Source of the DNA: Heliocidaris erythrogramma
Lineage: Eukaryota; Echinodermata; Echinoidea; Camarodonta; Echinometridae
Length of the DNA stretch: 64,000 bases
Assembly: GCA_025617745.1 (NCBI GenBank)
Contig: CM046869.1
Location: 11,055,168-11,119,167, forward strand
Direction of reading: 5' to 3'
Shown here: in pieces, positions 44,088-58,000 of the stretch
How positions within the stretch are numbered: the stretch's first letter is position 1
Layout of the letters: each line of letters begins with the position of its first letter
Notes under the pieces: generated by a model
Told to the model about the DNA's origin: nothing
Seen by the model: only the letters and a program-made list of their open reading frames with translations
Databases searched by the model: none
Translations under genes and position numbers: made by a program

Positions 44088-44838
44088 AACACAACACAAA
44101 AAGTAAATTCCCCCTAAATGATAATGGCATAACTTTTTAATGAAAAGGTTTTGAACAAAATAACTTGGTCGGAGTGTTCCTACACTTATTGACTAAGTTC
44201 TGTGTGAAAATGAAATTGATCTGTCGAGTCATGCATGAGTGAGCACACATTAAAGGCAAAATTGTCACTTTTCAAAAGTCACAAGAACCATTTTGGGGGG
44301 TCATTTTGGCAAATTCTGTTTCTGGTTTTTGTTCAAGTGCTGTAGTTGTTTATCATCCATAGTTTGACCCCTTCGCACCTATCCTGACACTTTTCGTGTT
44401 TTTGCACGGTTTGGTGAGCACAATTTTAGTGGAAAGTTGCGATGTTCAACCCTCTTGACTTTGAAATGGCAAAATCCATTCAGATTTTTGAAAAAAATTA
44501 ACATCAGATATTGCTACCAAAATGAGTTGTCAATTGTGTAAACACAAGAGGTAATTTTCTGGCTGGTTGAGTGAGCACACTTTAAAATTAAGCAAGAAAT
44601 ACTAAAATTCACTGTTAATAATATGGCATAAAATATGACTCCTGTGGCTTTTGAAAAGTGACAATTTTGCCTTTGATGTGTGCTCACTCATGCATGCCTT
44701 GATAGGTCAATCTCATTTTCACACAGAAGTTAGTCAATAAGTGTAGGAACACTCCTGCCAAGTTGTTTTGCTTAAAACCTTTTCGTTAAAATGTTACGCC
44801 ATTTTGCTTTAGGGGGAACTTACTTTTTGTGTTGTGTT
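44088..44838. mobile_element. MITE with about 195-bp inverted arms
   Basis: The ends AACACAACACAAAAAGTAA and TTACTTTTTGTGTTGTGTT are flanked by TA (44086-44087, 44839-44840). The arms extend inward through TCATGCATGAGTGAGCACAC and its reverse. There is no coding capacity. A TA target duplication and long arms suggest a Tc/mariner-mobilised fold-back element. It lies about 450 bp upstream of paralog B. Confidence 0.82.
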
Positions 44839-45287
44839 TATAAGAGAAATACAAGGCACAGGTCGACTCTTGCACAACGATCCTTTCTATGTTGCAACAC
44901 ACATTCGGCACTTAGATTATTAAAGTGCTATATTTTTTCATCCTTTCACTCATCAAAATTTTCAGTTTACGGTTTTGTGTTTTAAGTGATGATCATCAAC
45001 TTATGCTTAAGGATATTGTTTGATTTTAATTGACTTAGTCTGACACTGCAGAAAGAATGATATACATCTAACAGAACATGATGAGAAATTAGAGCGTTGA
45101 GTCCGAACATTTAGATCATCCTTGCGTCACCGCCAGATTATTATGTACTGGGAATTCCCCGTCGGATTCATCGAGTTACAACGGCAAGTAGCTTTGATGC
45201 AGCATACAGAATTACGTTATGAAGCCATGCCCATGACACAGAGTATAATTTCATTCCAACTTTGAAACAGTGCTGGATCAAAGGAAT

Positions 45288-46025
45288 ATGGCAGACAAAG
45301 ATGAATTGCCGGGTCGCATTGTGCGAATCGACAAAAATTTTGCTAATATAGCGGTATCGGGTCGGTCAGGAAATGCTCGTCTCGACACGTCGTCTGCTCG
45401 CCGAGTCACGGGTTCATTCATCGCTGATCTCCGTAACATTTTGGAAAACAGTGCTCGACTTAAGGTTCAGATTGTTCCCATATCTGAGGAGTATCTGTCA
45501 AAGATTCCTCCACAGTTTCGACAGACGGTAAGGAGAAATGCCCAGTGGGAAGTGAAGTTCTTCAGGAGAGACATCGAACCAGCACCGCAACCCCTTAAAT
45601 TCAATGTCCCCGAGCGACATTTTAAAGACAGCAGCAGCCCCACTGGTGTGCCACGGGACACCGTCGGCAGGATCATCTCAGCGCTTCTGCAGATCACGAC
45701 CATGCTCAACAACATGAGTCTATCGAAGCTCCTCCCTCTTGTAAAATCACATTTCAAGGTCATGGGGATCCCTGGTCGTGATCGGTATTTGGGGACAACG
45801 GCTGATCTTGAAAGAGTAATCCGAAATTTTCCTCAATATTTCACGATTTCATCAACAAAGGTGAAGCGCTGTTGCGGGTTTAGCGAGGATGTTTTCAATG
45901 CAGCCATTACCAAGAAAGCCCTAGATTTATACCCTTCTAGCAATGCAGGGAAGACTAGCAAACAGACCACACCGGGAGCTGCGGCATCGGCTGCTGGTGA
46001 TCCTGCATGTGACTTGGCCTGTTGA
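45288..46025 (+). CDS. Paralog B exon 1 (N-terminal domain), stops in frame
   Basis: The ATG at 45288 (AATATGGCA, A at -3, G at +4) matches paralog A. It encodes 245 residues with GRIVRIDKNFANIAVSG, WEVKFFRRDIEPAP and IISALLQITTMLNNMSLSK, ending ...DPACDLAC and TGA. Against paralog A a one-base shift occurs just before the end, producing the TGA. The homologous donor is GTAACT at about 46035, weaker than GTAAGT in A. Confidence 0.8.
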   Translation: MADKDELPGRIVRIDKNFANIAVSGRSGNARLDTSSARRVTGSFIADLRNILENSARLKVQIVPISEEYLSKIPPQFRQTVRRNAQWEVKFFRRDIEPAPQPLKFNVPERHFKDSSSPTGVPRDTVGRIISALLQITTMLNNMSLSKLLPLVKSHFKVMGIPGRDRYLGTTADLERVIRNFPQYFTISSTKVKRCCGFSEDVFNAAITKKALDLYPSSNAGKTSKQTTPGAAASAAGDPACDLAC

Positions 46026-49000
46026 TTTGAATGGTAACTATTTTGAAGCCAATTTTTACAAGACATTTCATTAAACAATACCCCTTAAGGCAAATAAGAT
46101 AAATTCCTAGTTTCTCGTCCCATCCTCTTGCCCTTTTTTTGGGGGGGGGGGGGGAACCTCAATTGTTTTGTTGCTTGATATTTTTGTTTTGGAATGAAAT
46201 AAATAAGAATATGATGACATCCAGACAATGAGGTAACCCAAATCATTAATATAAAATGCAATTTCCCACTGTTTTGAACCTCTGCAGTGCAAGTACAAAA
46301 TAATTATTTTTTTAAATGTGTTGAAATTGACCCAAAAGTATTTTTTGTATGGGAAAAATATCAAATATCCAACCCCTCCTCTTCATTTATTTATCAAAAA
46401 ATCCGGACAAGAAACTAACAATCAATCATTGTTGATGAATGTACTACATCTTCCATTGCTTAGGGACAGCACTTAAGATAAAATTAAGATTGTTACCTGC
46501 TTTCTTAATGAATTCTAGTCGAATTAATCAAAATACTCTTGTAAAGTTATTTTACTAAAAGTTTATTTATTTACATTCATATCTAACTCAGAAATTTTGA
46601 TTGACACGGCTTGCTGGTCTCCTATTCCATGTAAGGCATGACTTAACGTGTCTTGATGCAAAATCAGCACTAATGCAGCAATATAATTAGTTACATTACC
46701 AAAATGTAAAGTATTTCAACCCCATAGTAATATTGGAAAGTTGGTCTACATTATACAGGCTATATATTCTTTCTTAAAGTCTTTTTCTGTCCACTAAAAA
46801 GTTGTTCTGGTTGAATTTTCTAAAATGTTATTTCAAATCCGGTTACCAATATTTCAGAATTAAATAGATTTCATGCTTTGGAATGGTGAAGATACAGACA
46901 AATATTTTAAGTATGATGTTTCTACAGTACACCTTTTCTCCAATTGAATAGTCTTGTGTGGGAAACTTAAAATTGAATCATATTTGATAACTTATTTACG
47001 ATCAAATGCGTGGTATATAAGCGCTTTTCAACAAGCCTTTATTTTGGCTGTTTTCACTATCATTATTATTATTATGATATTATTATTATTATTATTATCA
47101 TCATTATTATTGACTATTTGTTTCGTTTATTTACACTCATAAATGATAAACACCAACAAAAATATATATGAATGCAAAAGATAAACAAATGATGAGCAAA
47201 TACACATCAATTATATTTGCCTATATTCCTAAATTTAAGGCCATATAAATCAACAGACTTTCTGATAGTGTGTTATTTATTTTAAAAAAACATAAGAAAG
47301 ACGATGTATTCCGTCTTTTATATTTTAGAGTAAATATGTATTATTTTAAATAAATTCAGGGATAAGATCTGCATTTTCAAAGGAAAAAACAGCAACAAAT
47401 AAGCAAAAATCCTATATTCTGTAAATCGGTGAGAAAGGATGTCAAAAACTATGTCGCAATATCACCTCTGATATCTTCTTGTGGTTAATATATTACGAAA
47501 TACCTCAGCACAGCCTGCCATAATCATAAAACTATGTCGTAATATCCCCTCTGGTATCTTCGTGTATTATAATTTATTACGAAATACCGGAGCGTAGCCT
47601 GCCATAATAAAAAAATCCTTTTCTTTAACAGATTGGAACATTACTGTTTAAGACTAGGCTACGCAGTGGGGGTTAACCTGTATTTCTTTGCATATCAAGT
47701 AAAAATTAAAATTTAAAAAAGTTCCAGTCCAAATCATGAAACTAGCAGTTCCTTCATCAGGGGTGAAATGTTTAACTTGATACGGTGCATTTTAGGCATT
47801 TTCATCCTTGAATGTGCGCCTTATTTGAGCCTTTAGCACATAGGGATTCATTTGTCAAATAACTCTTGTAAATGACAAATAGTCTGTTAAAGAAAAGAAT
47901 CTCAAAATGATCATAGGGAAAATATTCAGAAACACAAGTATAGTATAAACTATAGTGTTTCTTATCATTTTGCAAGTTCATGTGTTTTTACAGCTTAAGA
48001 TAGCTGCAATGGTATTTTTTATCTTGAAAATAACCCTTTAAACATCTTTATAGTTTAAAACGTTACAAAATTATCCTCAATTACACGAGGCCCTCAAAGG
48101 GTGTGAATATACAAATATATTCAAGGGATGTCTCAGAGACAAACAAAAACTCTTTTAAAAAAAATTACATTTACTTGCTGTACATGGTGACAAGTTTGTA
48201 GTAGAATCTAATATCTTGTGAGAGATTTAACATGAAATAATACTGAAAAAAAAATCGACGTATCGTTAAATTGGCTGTCTGCCCTTAAAACCTAGCAATT
48301 AAATCGTTCCAAAGGGTGCAGGATAATTGTTCAATGTCGTACCTTTAAGATTCCGTTGGTCATGCATGTCTAGGGTGCGATATTGTTGCACTCTATCTTT
48401 TCAATATTACTGCATCCCTGAAGGTGCTTTTGGATCATTATAAGGATTAAAATAAGGGCTTTTTAAACTTGTGCATATAATTTGACAATGTGGGTACGGG
48501 ACTAGGTCAAGGGACCATGATGAAAGTAACGAAAGAGAAATATGAAGGGCAATTTTTAGATATTTTTAGAGTTTTAGATATGTTGGTGTTGTAAATTTCA
48601 AGCTTATATTGGCAACTCCAAAAAGAATCAGTCATTAATGAAACACTATTTGTAACACAGTGCAGTTGGGTAATAAACTGAGAAGCTTTACAGAACACCG
48701 TCCCAATATGCATAGCAGTATTGATTCTTATCACATAACATTATTCATTTACATTCTTATCTAAATCAGCAATATCGATTGACACGGCTTGCTGGTCTCC
48801 CGTTCCATTTAAGGCATGACTTAACGTGCCTTGATGCAAAATCAGCACTAATGCAGCAACATAATTAGTTACATTACCAAAAGTAAATTATTTAAAGCCA
48901 GGTAGTTTGTGGAAGAAAAACAGATACATATATAATGAAAATTGTAGTTGAAATATAACATAAATGGTTAACATATTTTATTTCGTGAACAGTGCCTTAC

Positions 49001-52000
49001 TGGGAGTTCTGGGACGAGAACTTGTGCTGATGCGAATCGTTATTTTTGAAGTATAAATAATTTGTCGATTAAACCATCAGAGCAATTGCTCGAGCCTATT
49101 GTACAATAAGAAATATAAGGTAATATTAAAAGAATTATACAAATTGATTAATATATTGAAAGGTATAAAATGTCTTAATCTGGATAAAACACCGATTGCA
49201 CGTGAAATATCAAAACGGATGTCCTCAGCGTGTTTTGACCAACTTTTATTTTTGTCCTCAGGAACATCAAGGAATTCTTTCTGTGAGGATTCATTTATTT
49301 GTTGATTATTCAAAAGCATAAATGCATTGGCTTTTTGTTTAGTTTTCATGGGTTTTTTAAATTTTTGAATATTATATCATTAGCCTTACTTGAATTTATC
49401 TTAATGAATTGGCTATTTTGGGTATTTCATTGTCTAATATTTCCGCCATTTCAGTCGAACTTTTTTGCAGTCGTAAACAAGTTTGTATCGTCAGCAAATA
49501 TTATTTGGAAAAGTAGTTTACTAACATATTGCACATCGTTGCTATATAATAAAAACAATAAGGTTTTAAAATTGAACCTGTGTTACACCAACAGCCACGT
49601 TCCGAGTGTTGGATTTTACATTATTGATCTATACAAATTGCTTTCTATCACTGAAGTAACTCTTTAAAATGTTAAAGCAAAGCAAAGAATATCATGATCT
49701 AAACTATCGACACCTTCAAAAGGTCCCAAAAGATTCCAACAGCAACTTTATTGTTTTCAAAAGCAGAAATAATACGGTTTATATTTTCAAGCAAGGCCAT
49801 ATATGTCGAATGCCCAGTACGACAACCAAATTGTTTGTTATAAGGTATAGAATATTTATCAATTTAAAAAAGCATCCTTTTATAAATGAGTTTCTCAAAA
49901 AAATTACTTAACACAGATAAAACAGAGATAGTATTCTCTATACAATTTCAGGTATTTTTATTACCGGTTTTATATATTGGCAAGACCTTGGCTACTTTCA
50001 GTTTATCAGAAAAACAACCTTGTTGAAATGACAAATCAAATATATGCGTTATTGGGACTAGGATCAAATGAATTATACGTTTTAACATTTCACATCATAT
50101 CCATCATATCCTGGGTCTCTTTCCTTCATTCAAATTCAAGAAAATTTTCAAAACAGGCCCATATTCATAAAACCCTACTAAAGCTAGTCGGCAACTAAAA
50201 TGCTCCTTAGTTGTCGACAAGGCACTAGTAGGTATTCATAAAACCCTGCTAAGTTATAGTTGGCAACTAAGCCCTATTCATAATGCCCAATGTTGGCAAC
50301 TAAATTGTCCCTAGGTGTCAACTCAATCTACGCTAGTTGGCAACTAGACTGAAATGATATTCATAAAACCTGACTAAGCTTAGCGGAAATTTCATGGAAG
50401 AGAAGAGATTTGCGGGAGAAATGAAGAGGGTATATTTCGGAAGAGATAGGGTTCACACATACATATGCAGATTTTCTAAAGTGCTATAGATTTAACATTA
50501 TATAACATTATATAAATTATGGTTTATGTCATAAATCACCATAAAGAGAACATAAATCGTCTTGTTTCAGTCATTCTTAAAATTAAATTTAAAACTTGCC
50601 TCCCTCCCCCATTAAGAATAAGATAATGTATCATGTGACTTTTTGCACCTTGCATTTTCCTCACACATTTGTCAGGGACATATACTAGTATTTTGATAAG
50701 AAGACACCCAATGGTTTTCTTTTAGGTAGATATGTTTATATTGCCATTTCCCTTTCTATTTCATAACCTTCATCCCTTCATCATCATTATAATAATTATT
50801 TTTATTATTTTTATTATTATTATTATTATTGTTACTACTATCATTATTATAAATATCATCATGAAGATTATAATCTTTATAATTTTTTTAATAATAATCA
50901 TTCATAATTATTATTTTTGTTGTTCTTCTTCTAAATATTATTACTATCATCATTATTACCATCATCATTATTATCATCATTGTTGTCGTTATTAATATGG
51001 CCTATTATTATTACTATCACTTATCCTGCCTATGGACAAGTATTTTTCGTTCATTGAAGATGTGATAAGCTGCACCCAAATCATCGAATCTGTGGAGGAA
51101 TGCAAGCGAGTCCTTGATCCGATCCTTAATAAGTCCAGCAGAGAGACTGTCGTCATCGGACTAGATTGTGAAGGTGTAAAATTAGGTAAGTGAATGAAAT
51201 TTGAGAATCACATTATTTTCAATTTGGTACGGAAGAAAAAAAATTAATGCTGTGGTAGAATGTATGGTTTACTGTTAAAATATTAGTAATAATAAATTCA
51301 ATGATGATGATGATAGTAATGGTATTTATACGACTTCTACTAGGTGTTTAAAAGAAACATTTGACACTTTGATCATAATTCAAAAGTTATAACTCGTTTC
51401 ACATTGTAAATTTGAAGGATATAAAATTTATTAGAAAAAGTTCTGTGAAATTTCCAATAATAATATTTTTTGAAAAATCGGTTCGGTGTAAAAATGCCAG
51501 AGGTAAAAATGCCAGTGGTAAAAATGCCATTGGTAAAAATGCCAGAGGTAAAAATGCCAGAGGAAAAAATGCCAGAGGTAAAAACGCCAGAGGTAAAAAT
51601 GCCAGAGGTAGAGTGCCAGAGATAAAAAAATTCTAGTAGGCCTACCCCCCCCCCCCCCCCCCCCCCACCCATCCCCGGCCCGGATATAGCATACATGTAT
51701 TGTTTGCCACTCGCTTTCAGTTGACGACCCTTTTTTTGTTAAACACTTCAATATTATATTCTTTTTTTCATATTTAATTCAGTTTGAATATATCTGCATC
51801 ATATTTATAACTTAATGTGCATGAGCCCCCCCCCCCCCCCCCCGTATTAATGTTGACGAGGCTGTAACGCTCGATGTTTGTGGTGACAGCCTGTACACTG
51901 AAAAAAAAGTGCTCAAGTACAGATAACGAAAAGCAAACTAGTCACGATAATTTGGTACAAGTTATTTTACTACAGGTACAGGTATTGTGTCCTTACATTA

Positions 52001-55000
52001 TACAGGTAGTATCACGATGCGGGGGCATCTCGTTATTCCGAAGGTTCGTATTTCCGAAACACTAATTTCCAATGCCTGGGGGTTCAAAATTCCGAACATT
52101 TGTTTCGAAGTTTCGTTATTCCGAAGGTTCGTTTATCCAAAGGTTCATAATTCCGAAAAGGTTCATATTTACCCACAAAAGGACTGTCCCACATTAGGGT
52201 GATGTCATTTTTGCATATCTCCTTTCCCTTCTCGAAACCTAAAATTCAGTTGCAGACTTCCTTCTCGTTCCAAATTTCATTCAGAATAATGAAATCGTAC
52301 GTCGATTAAAAAAAACCCGGGCCTACGATCTGGAGTCCAGAGTCCAATGCGGTCAAACCAAATAGTCTAAAAAGTAAAATAAGCACATGTCAGGTCTGTT
52401 TCTAGACCTTCTTTGTATTTCAACTCTTAGTTTTTCACCTATATTCTCCTAGTATGCAGCTGGCATATTTTGCCTCTTTACTTTTTGTTCCTGACATTAC
52501 CTTTCGCGTGTTTACCTCTGGCATTTTTTCCTCTTTATGGCATTTTTACCTCTGGCATTTTTACCACTGGCATTATTACCTCTGGCATATTTACCTCTGG
52601 CATTTTTCCTCTGGCATTTTTACCTCTGGCATTTTTACCTCTGGCATTTTACCTCTGGCATTTTTTCCTCTGGCATTTTTTCCTCTGGCATTTTTTCCTC
52701 TGGCATTTTTACCTGGCACCGAAAAATCAAGGCCACAAAATGTGAATGTATCGGTAATTAAATTCAGAACACAACAATAACATTGTGCCTCGCACCTGTC
52801 ATTTCTGCAAACCTTTTGCTGTTCATTGTCATTAATGATACATGACCCTGGGTTAAAAAAGGAGCTCTGGAATTCCAGCTGCAATGCACAGTGACAATAA
52901 TGTGTTCCCAATTAATTACTGATACACACAGATTTTGTGGCCTTGACTTTATTTTAAAGTGGAAATCCAATTGAATATTCAGAGCTTATACATATTGAGA
53001 ATACTTTTGTATAATTTTGTACCATCAACTTTACAATATGAAAACCTCAGTCTGATCAGGTCTTAAGCAGACCTCTGCAAGAAATATTATTGTAGGTGTG
53101 ATATTTAAGGCACCGTCGTTGGACACTAGCAAATTTGTTAATGGGGTCGATGAATTTCTTTCTACTCTCTCAATAAAAAAATAAAGCAATTTATTTAATG
53201 GGTGATTTCAGTATAGATATTTCAAAGCATTTCTCAAATAACCAAGTTAAAAACTTTGTAAATTGCTAATTTAGTAACTTCTTTCTTCCACTAATTCAAA
53301 GACCGACAAAAATAACTGAGTCTACTGCTACCATCGTATCCATTTACCTGGTACAGGCGGATAATTATATTCCGATTTTTGGACCAATATTCCAATTAAC
53401 TTCTATGACATCTACTCGAGAGACGATCTTGCCGGACAGTGCTCCCCGTAGGATGTTTTCACCAAATAATATGATTTTTAAAATGAGAATAATAATAATG
53501 AAATGAGAAATTGATAATACATGTTGGGATGACATCATGCTCATATAAACAGGACGCAAGTCAAGCCTATGATCTGATGATGAATTTATGGCAAAGTTCC
53601 GCAGATTATATGATAAGATTTTTTTTCCTTTTGAAACGCCTAAAATAAATAAACGAAAATTAATATTAAAATTAATTAAAATTAATTTAATATAGAAATA
53701 CATTATGTAAAACAAAATCTCGATAACCCATCTAAATATAATGAAAAGAAGTACAAGGAATTACGTAACAGAGTGAATTCATTAAATAGGTGAAAATCGA
53801 CCATAATTATTATGGTCGATTTTCACCTATTTAATGAATTCACTCTGTTACGTAATTCCTTGTACTTCTTTTCATTATATTTAGATGGGTTATCGAGATT
53901 TTGTTTTACATAATGTATTTCTATATTAAATTAATTTTAATTAATTTTAATATTAATTTTCGTTTATTTATTTTAGGCGTTTCAAAAGGAAAAAAAATCT
54001 TATCATATAATCTGCGGAACTTTGCCATAAATTCATCATCAGATCATAGGCTTGACTTGCGTCCTGTTTATATGAGCATGATGTCATCCCAACATGTATT
54101 ATCAATTTCTCATTTTAAAAATCATATTATTTGGTGAAAACATCCTACGGGGAGCACTGTCCGGCAAGATCGTCTCTCGAGTAGATGTCATAGAAGTTAA
54201 TTGGAATATTGGTCCAAAAATCGGAATATAATTATCCGCCTGTACCAGGTAAATGGATACGATTGTAGCAGTAGAACTCAGTTATTTTTGTCGGTCTTTG
54301 AATTAGTGGAAGAAAGAAGTTACTAAATTAGCAATTTACAAAGTTTTTAACTTGGTTATTTGAGAAATGCTTCAACTCTTAGTTTTTCACCTATATTCTC
54401 CTAGTATGCAGCTGGCATATTTTGCCTCTTTACTTTTTGTTCCTGACATTACCTTTCGCGTGTTTACCTCTGGCATTTTTTCCTCTTTATGGCATTTTTA
54501 CCTCTGGCATTTTTACCACTGGCATTATTACCTCTGGCATATTTACCTCTGGCATTTTTCCTCTGGCATTTTTACCTCTGGCATTTTTACCTCTGGCATT
54601 TTACCTCTGGCATTTTTACCTCTGGCATTTTTTCCTCTGGCATTTTTTCCTCTGGCATTTTTACCTGGCACCGAAAAATCAAGGCCACAAAATGTGAATG
54701 TATCGGTAATTAAATTCAGAACACAACAATAACATTGTGCCTCGCACCTGTCATTTCTGCAAACCTTTTGCTGTTCATTGTCATTAATGATACATGACCC
54801 TGGGTTAAAAAAGGAGCTCTGGAATTCCAGCTGCAATGCACAGTGACAATAATGTGTTCCCAATTAATTACTGATACACACAGATTTTGTGGCCTTGACT
54901 TTATTTTAAAGTGGAAATCCAATTGAATATTCAGAGCTTATACATATTGAGAATACTTTTGTATAATTTTGTACCATCAACTTTACAATATGAAAACCTC

Positions 55001-58000
55001 AGTCTGATCAGGTCTTAAGCAGACCTCTGCAAGAAATATTATTGTAGGTGTGATATTTAAGGCACCGTCGTTGGACACTAGCAAATTTGTTAATGGGGTC
55101 GATGAATTTCTTTCTACTCTCTCAATAAAAAAATAAAGCAATTTATTTAATGGGTGATTTCAGTATAGATATTTCAAAGCATTTCTCAAATAACCAAGTT
55201 AAAAACTTTGTAAATTGCTAATTTAGTAACTTCTTTCTTCCACTAATTCAAAGACCGACAAAAATAACTGAGTCTACTGCTACCATCGTATCCATTTACC
55301 TGGTACAGGCGGATAATTATATTCCGATTTTTGGACCAATATTCCAATTAACTTCTATGACATCTACTCGAGAGACGATCTTGCCGGACAGTGCTCCCCG
55401 TAGGATGTTTTCACCAAATAATATGATTTTTAAAATGAGAATAATAATAATGAAATGAGAAATTGATAATACATGTTGGGATGACATCATGCTCATATAA
55501 ACAGGACGCAAGTCAAGCCTATGATCTGATGATGAATTTATGGCAAAGTTCCGCAGATTATATGATAAGATTTTTTTTCCTTTTGAAACGCCTAAAATAA
55601 ATAAACGAAAATTAATATTAAAATTAATTAAAATTAATTTAATATAGAAATACATTATGTAAAACAAAATCTCGATAACCCATCTAAATATAATGAAAAG
55701 AAGTACAAGGAATTACGTAACAGAGTGAATTCATTAAATAGGTGAAAATCGACCATAATAATTATAAAGAAAACTTTGATAAAAAAGAAAACATAATGTT
55801 GATGGTACATGGCGATTAATAAACTCGATTTAAACCAGAAATGACAACAAATTTAATTTCGAGTACTTTAGAATGTAATCGTGAAATGTCAACAGATTCT
55901 CAAATGATCGCTAATGCCTTTCATGATATTTGGGGGGTGTGAATATTGGTTCTAGTTTAAGTAATTTCACACCCCAAAGCAATATTAACTGTAGACAACA
56001 TCTACCTGAATCAAACCCAAAATCCGTTGTTTATGTCGCCTGTTATACTGAACATGAAATATGTAATTTCGTGAAAGCCTTTGAGAATAACAATGCCCCT
56101 GGCCTAGACGATTATGTTTTTAAAATAGTTATTGATTTGATATGTAAACCACTATGCCATGTATTTGATTTATCACGTAGTACATATAAATTCCCAGGAA
56201 TAATGAAAATAGCGAGGGTTACCCCAATTTTCAAATGTGGAGTCAAAGAACAAGTTAACAATTACAGACCTTTTTCTGTACTCCCTGTTTTTTCTAAGAT
56301 TTTGGAGCGTGTAATTTACAATAGAACATATAATTTCTAGAAAAGCATAAATGTGATTTGGCTTTCTGAAAGACTACTCAACACAACTTTCACTTTTGGA
56401 ACTACTAACAGACTTATTGATGCATTTTAAGATAGGTCATACGCTATCGGTGTATTTATTGACCTGTCAAAGGCCTTTACTATTATGGCATTCTTGGAAC
56501 TACACATGATCTTTTTTTATTGCTACCTTAATAATTGTCATCAGTGTATCATTCATAATTCTTCTCAGTCAGACTTTAAAGATATTGCATGCGGTGTTCC
56601 CCAGGGCTCATTGTTAGACCCCCTTCTTTTCATTATGTTTGTAAATTACATTTACTAATCATCCAATCTCCTTTTTATTCTTTACGCTGATGAAACAAAT
56701 TCTATTCCCATAAAAATCTTGATGTTATTTGTAAAACTGCATAGACTGATTTATTGAAAGTTTGTGATTCGTTGGCTGCTAATAAGTTAATAATCAACTA
56801 CAAGAAATGTAACTACATGATATTCTGCAGCTGGCTAAACCTCCTGATATTAGCTCTGCACATATCAAACTGAATAATCATATTCTACCTAGATTGGAAT
56901 CTACTGAAATTCTTGGTGTTTTATTGGCAATAATTAACACTGATAATAATATAAATGAGCTTGAAACAAAAAAATTAAAAATATTGGTGTTATTTACCGC
57001 CTAATTATGTTTCCACCCGAAAAGTTATTGCGTATTTTATACTGCAATTTAATTCTCCCATACTTATCTTATTGTAATGTAGTATAGGCAAATACTCATG
57101 TTAAGAAGCTATGTACACTGCACATTACGTATCACATCATGTTCTCATCCACGCGCCAGTAGCGATCCTTTATTCAAATTTCTTAATTATGTTAATTTAT
57201 ATTTTATTTGTATATTCAGGCGTACCTGTTGCAAGCGTCTGCTTATTGTGATCCCGCCTCTTCCATGTATCGCAAGTTCTTTGATTATATTTGCGTTACT
57301 TTATGCAAAGGTGTATGCATATTATTTGAACAGATGTTGAATATTGTTAAAATCTGTGGAAGAAAATGAATGTTAATTTGAATTAAGATTGAATTGAATA
57401 CAAGTTATAAGTTTTGAGTCATTAACGATCAAATGTGTCGACTATTTTTTAACACCTAGTACTCCCACTACTTTCATTGCGGTTAGCCCTGTATATATTA
57501 TCGTAAAAGCGTCTTCTGTGATTATGGATCTTCGGTACACAGTGAACGACAATTCCTATTTTATCCCCCTATTTTTACTATTATAATGTCTGGCCGTTTT
57601 CGGTACAAGCACTAAACTCATGGGGGAAGAAAGGAAATCCCAAACTTAAATTTCAATAAACTTGTTATTCTCATAATATAATTAATTTGTGGACCCAAGT
57701 TCTATGTCACATGCTTGTTGAAAGGGGTAGGAAATAACATCCCACTCTGTGAGCTAATGCATGCAAAAGTTTCTTGGCAAGAATTTTTAGCCTAAATGGC
57801 CCATCAGTAAGTTTGTTTCTTGTCATATTTAATCATCTTTTCATACGGACAAGAATTATTCTTGGCACAATTTGCGCAGCTTCTATTCTTTTAATGATGT
57901 TAATGATGCTTGTTGCTATATGGAGTTTGAAATTACATGGGAGTGGACAGAAGTAAAGCTTTTCAACACAACACGTTCACAGGAACAGAGAGTGGATGCC

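Larger units (their letters stand above)
46026..49076. other. Intron 1 of paralog B (or 3' flank of its N-terminal exon)
   Basis: No further gene seen. It contains T/G homopolymers (46132-46154), ATTATT microsatellites (47060-47110), a segment (47287-48200) homologous to 38975-39620, and a 145-bp direct repeat (46572-46718 and 48752-48895, around TTGACACGGCTTGCTGGTCT). Confidence 0.5.

Noticed and set aside
50732..50995. Ile/Tyr/His-rich frame before paralog B exon 2
   Set aside because: It is a microsatellite reading, is not in the frame of exon 2, and ends in a stop.
51373..51751. Repeat proteins of the GKNARGKNAR or SGIFTSGIFT type
   Set aside because: The 15-bp unit is a multiple of three, so all frames stay open. 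The same readings occur at 52454-52911 and 54367-54863 for the same reason.
53365..53715. A 116-residue frame repeated at 55317-55667 and in part at 53901-54137
   Set aside because: Its repetition is explained by the block triplication. It is AT-rich with no recognisable domain or start context.
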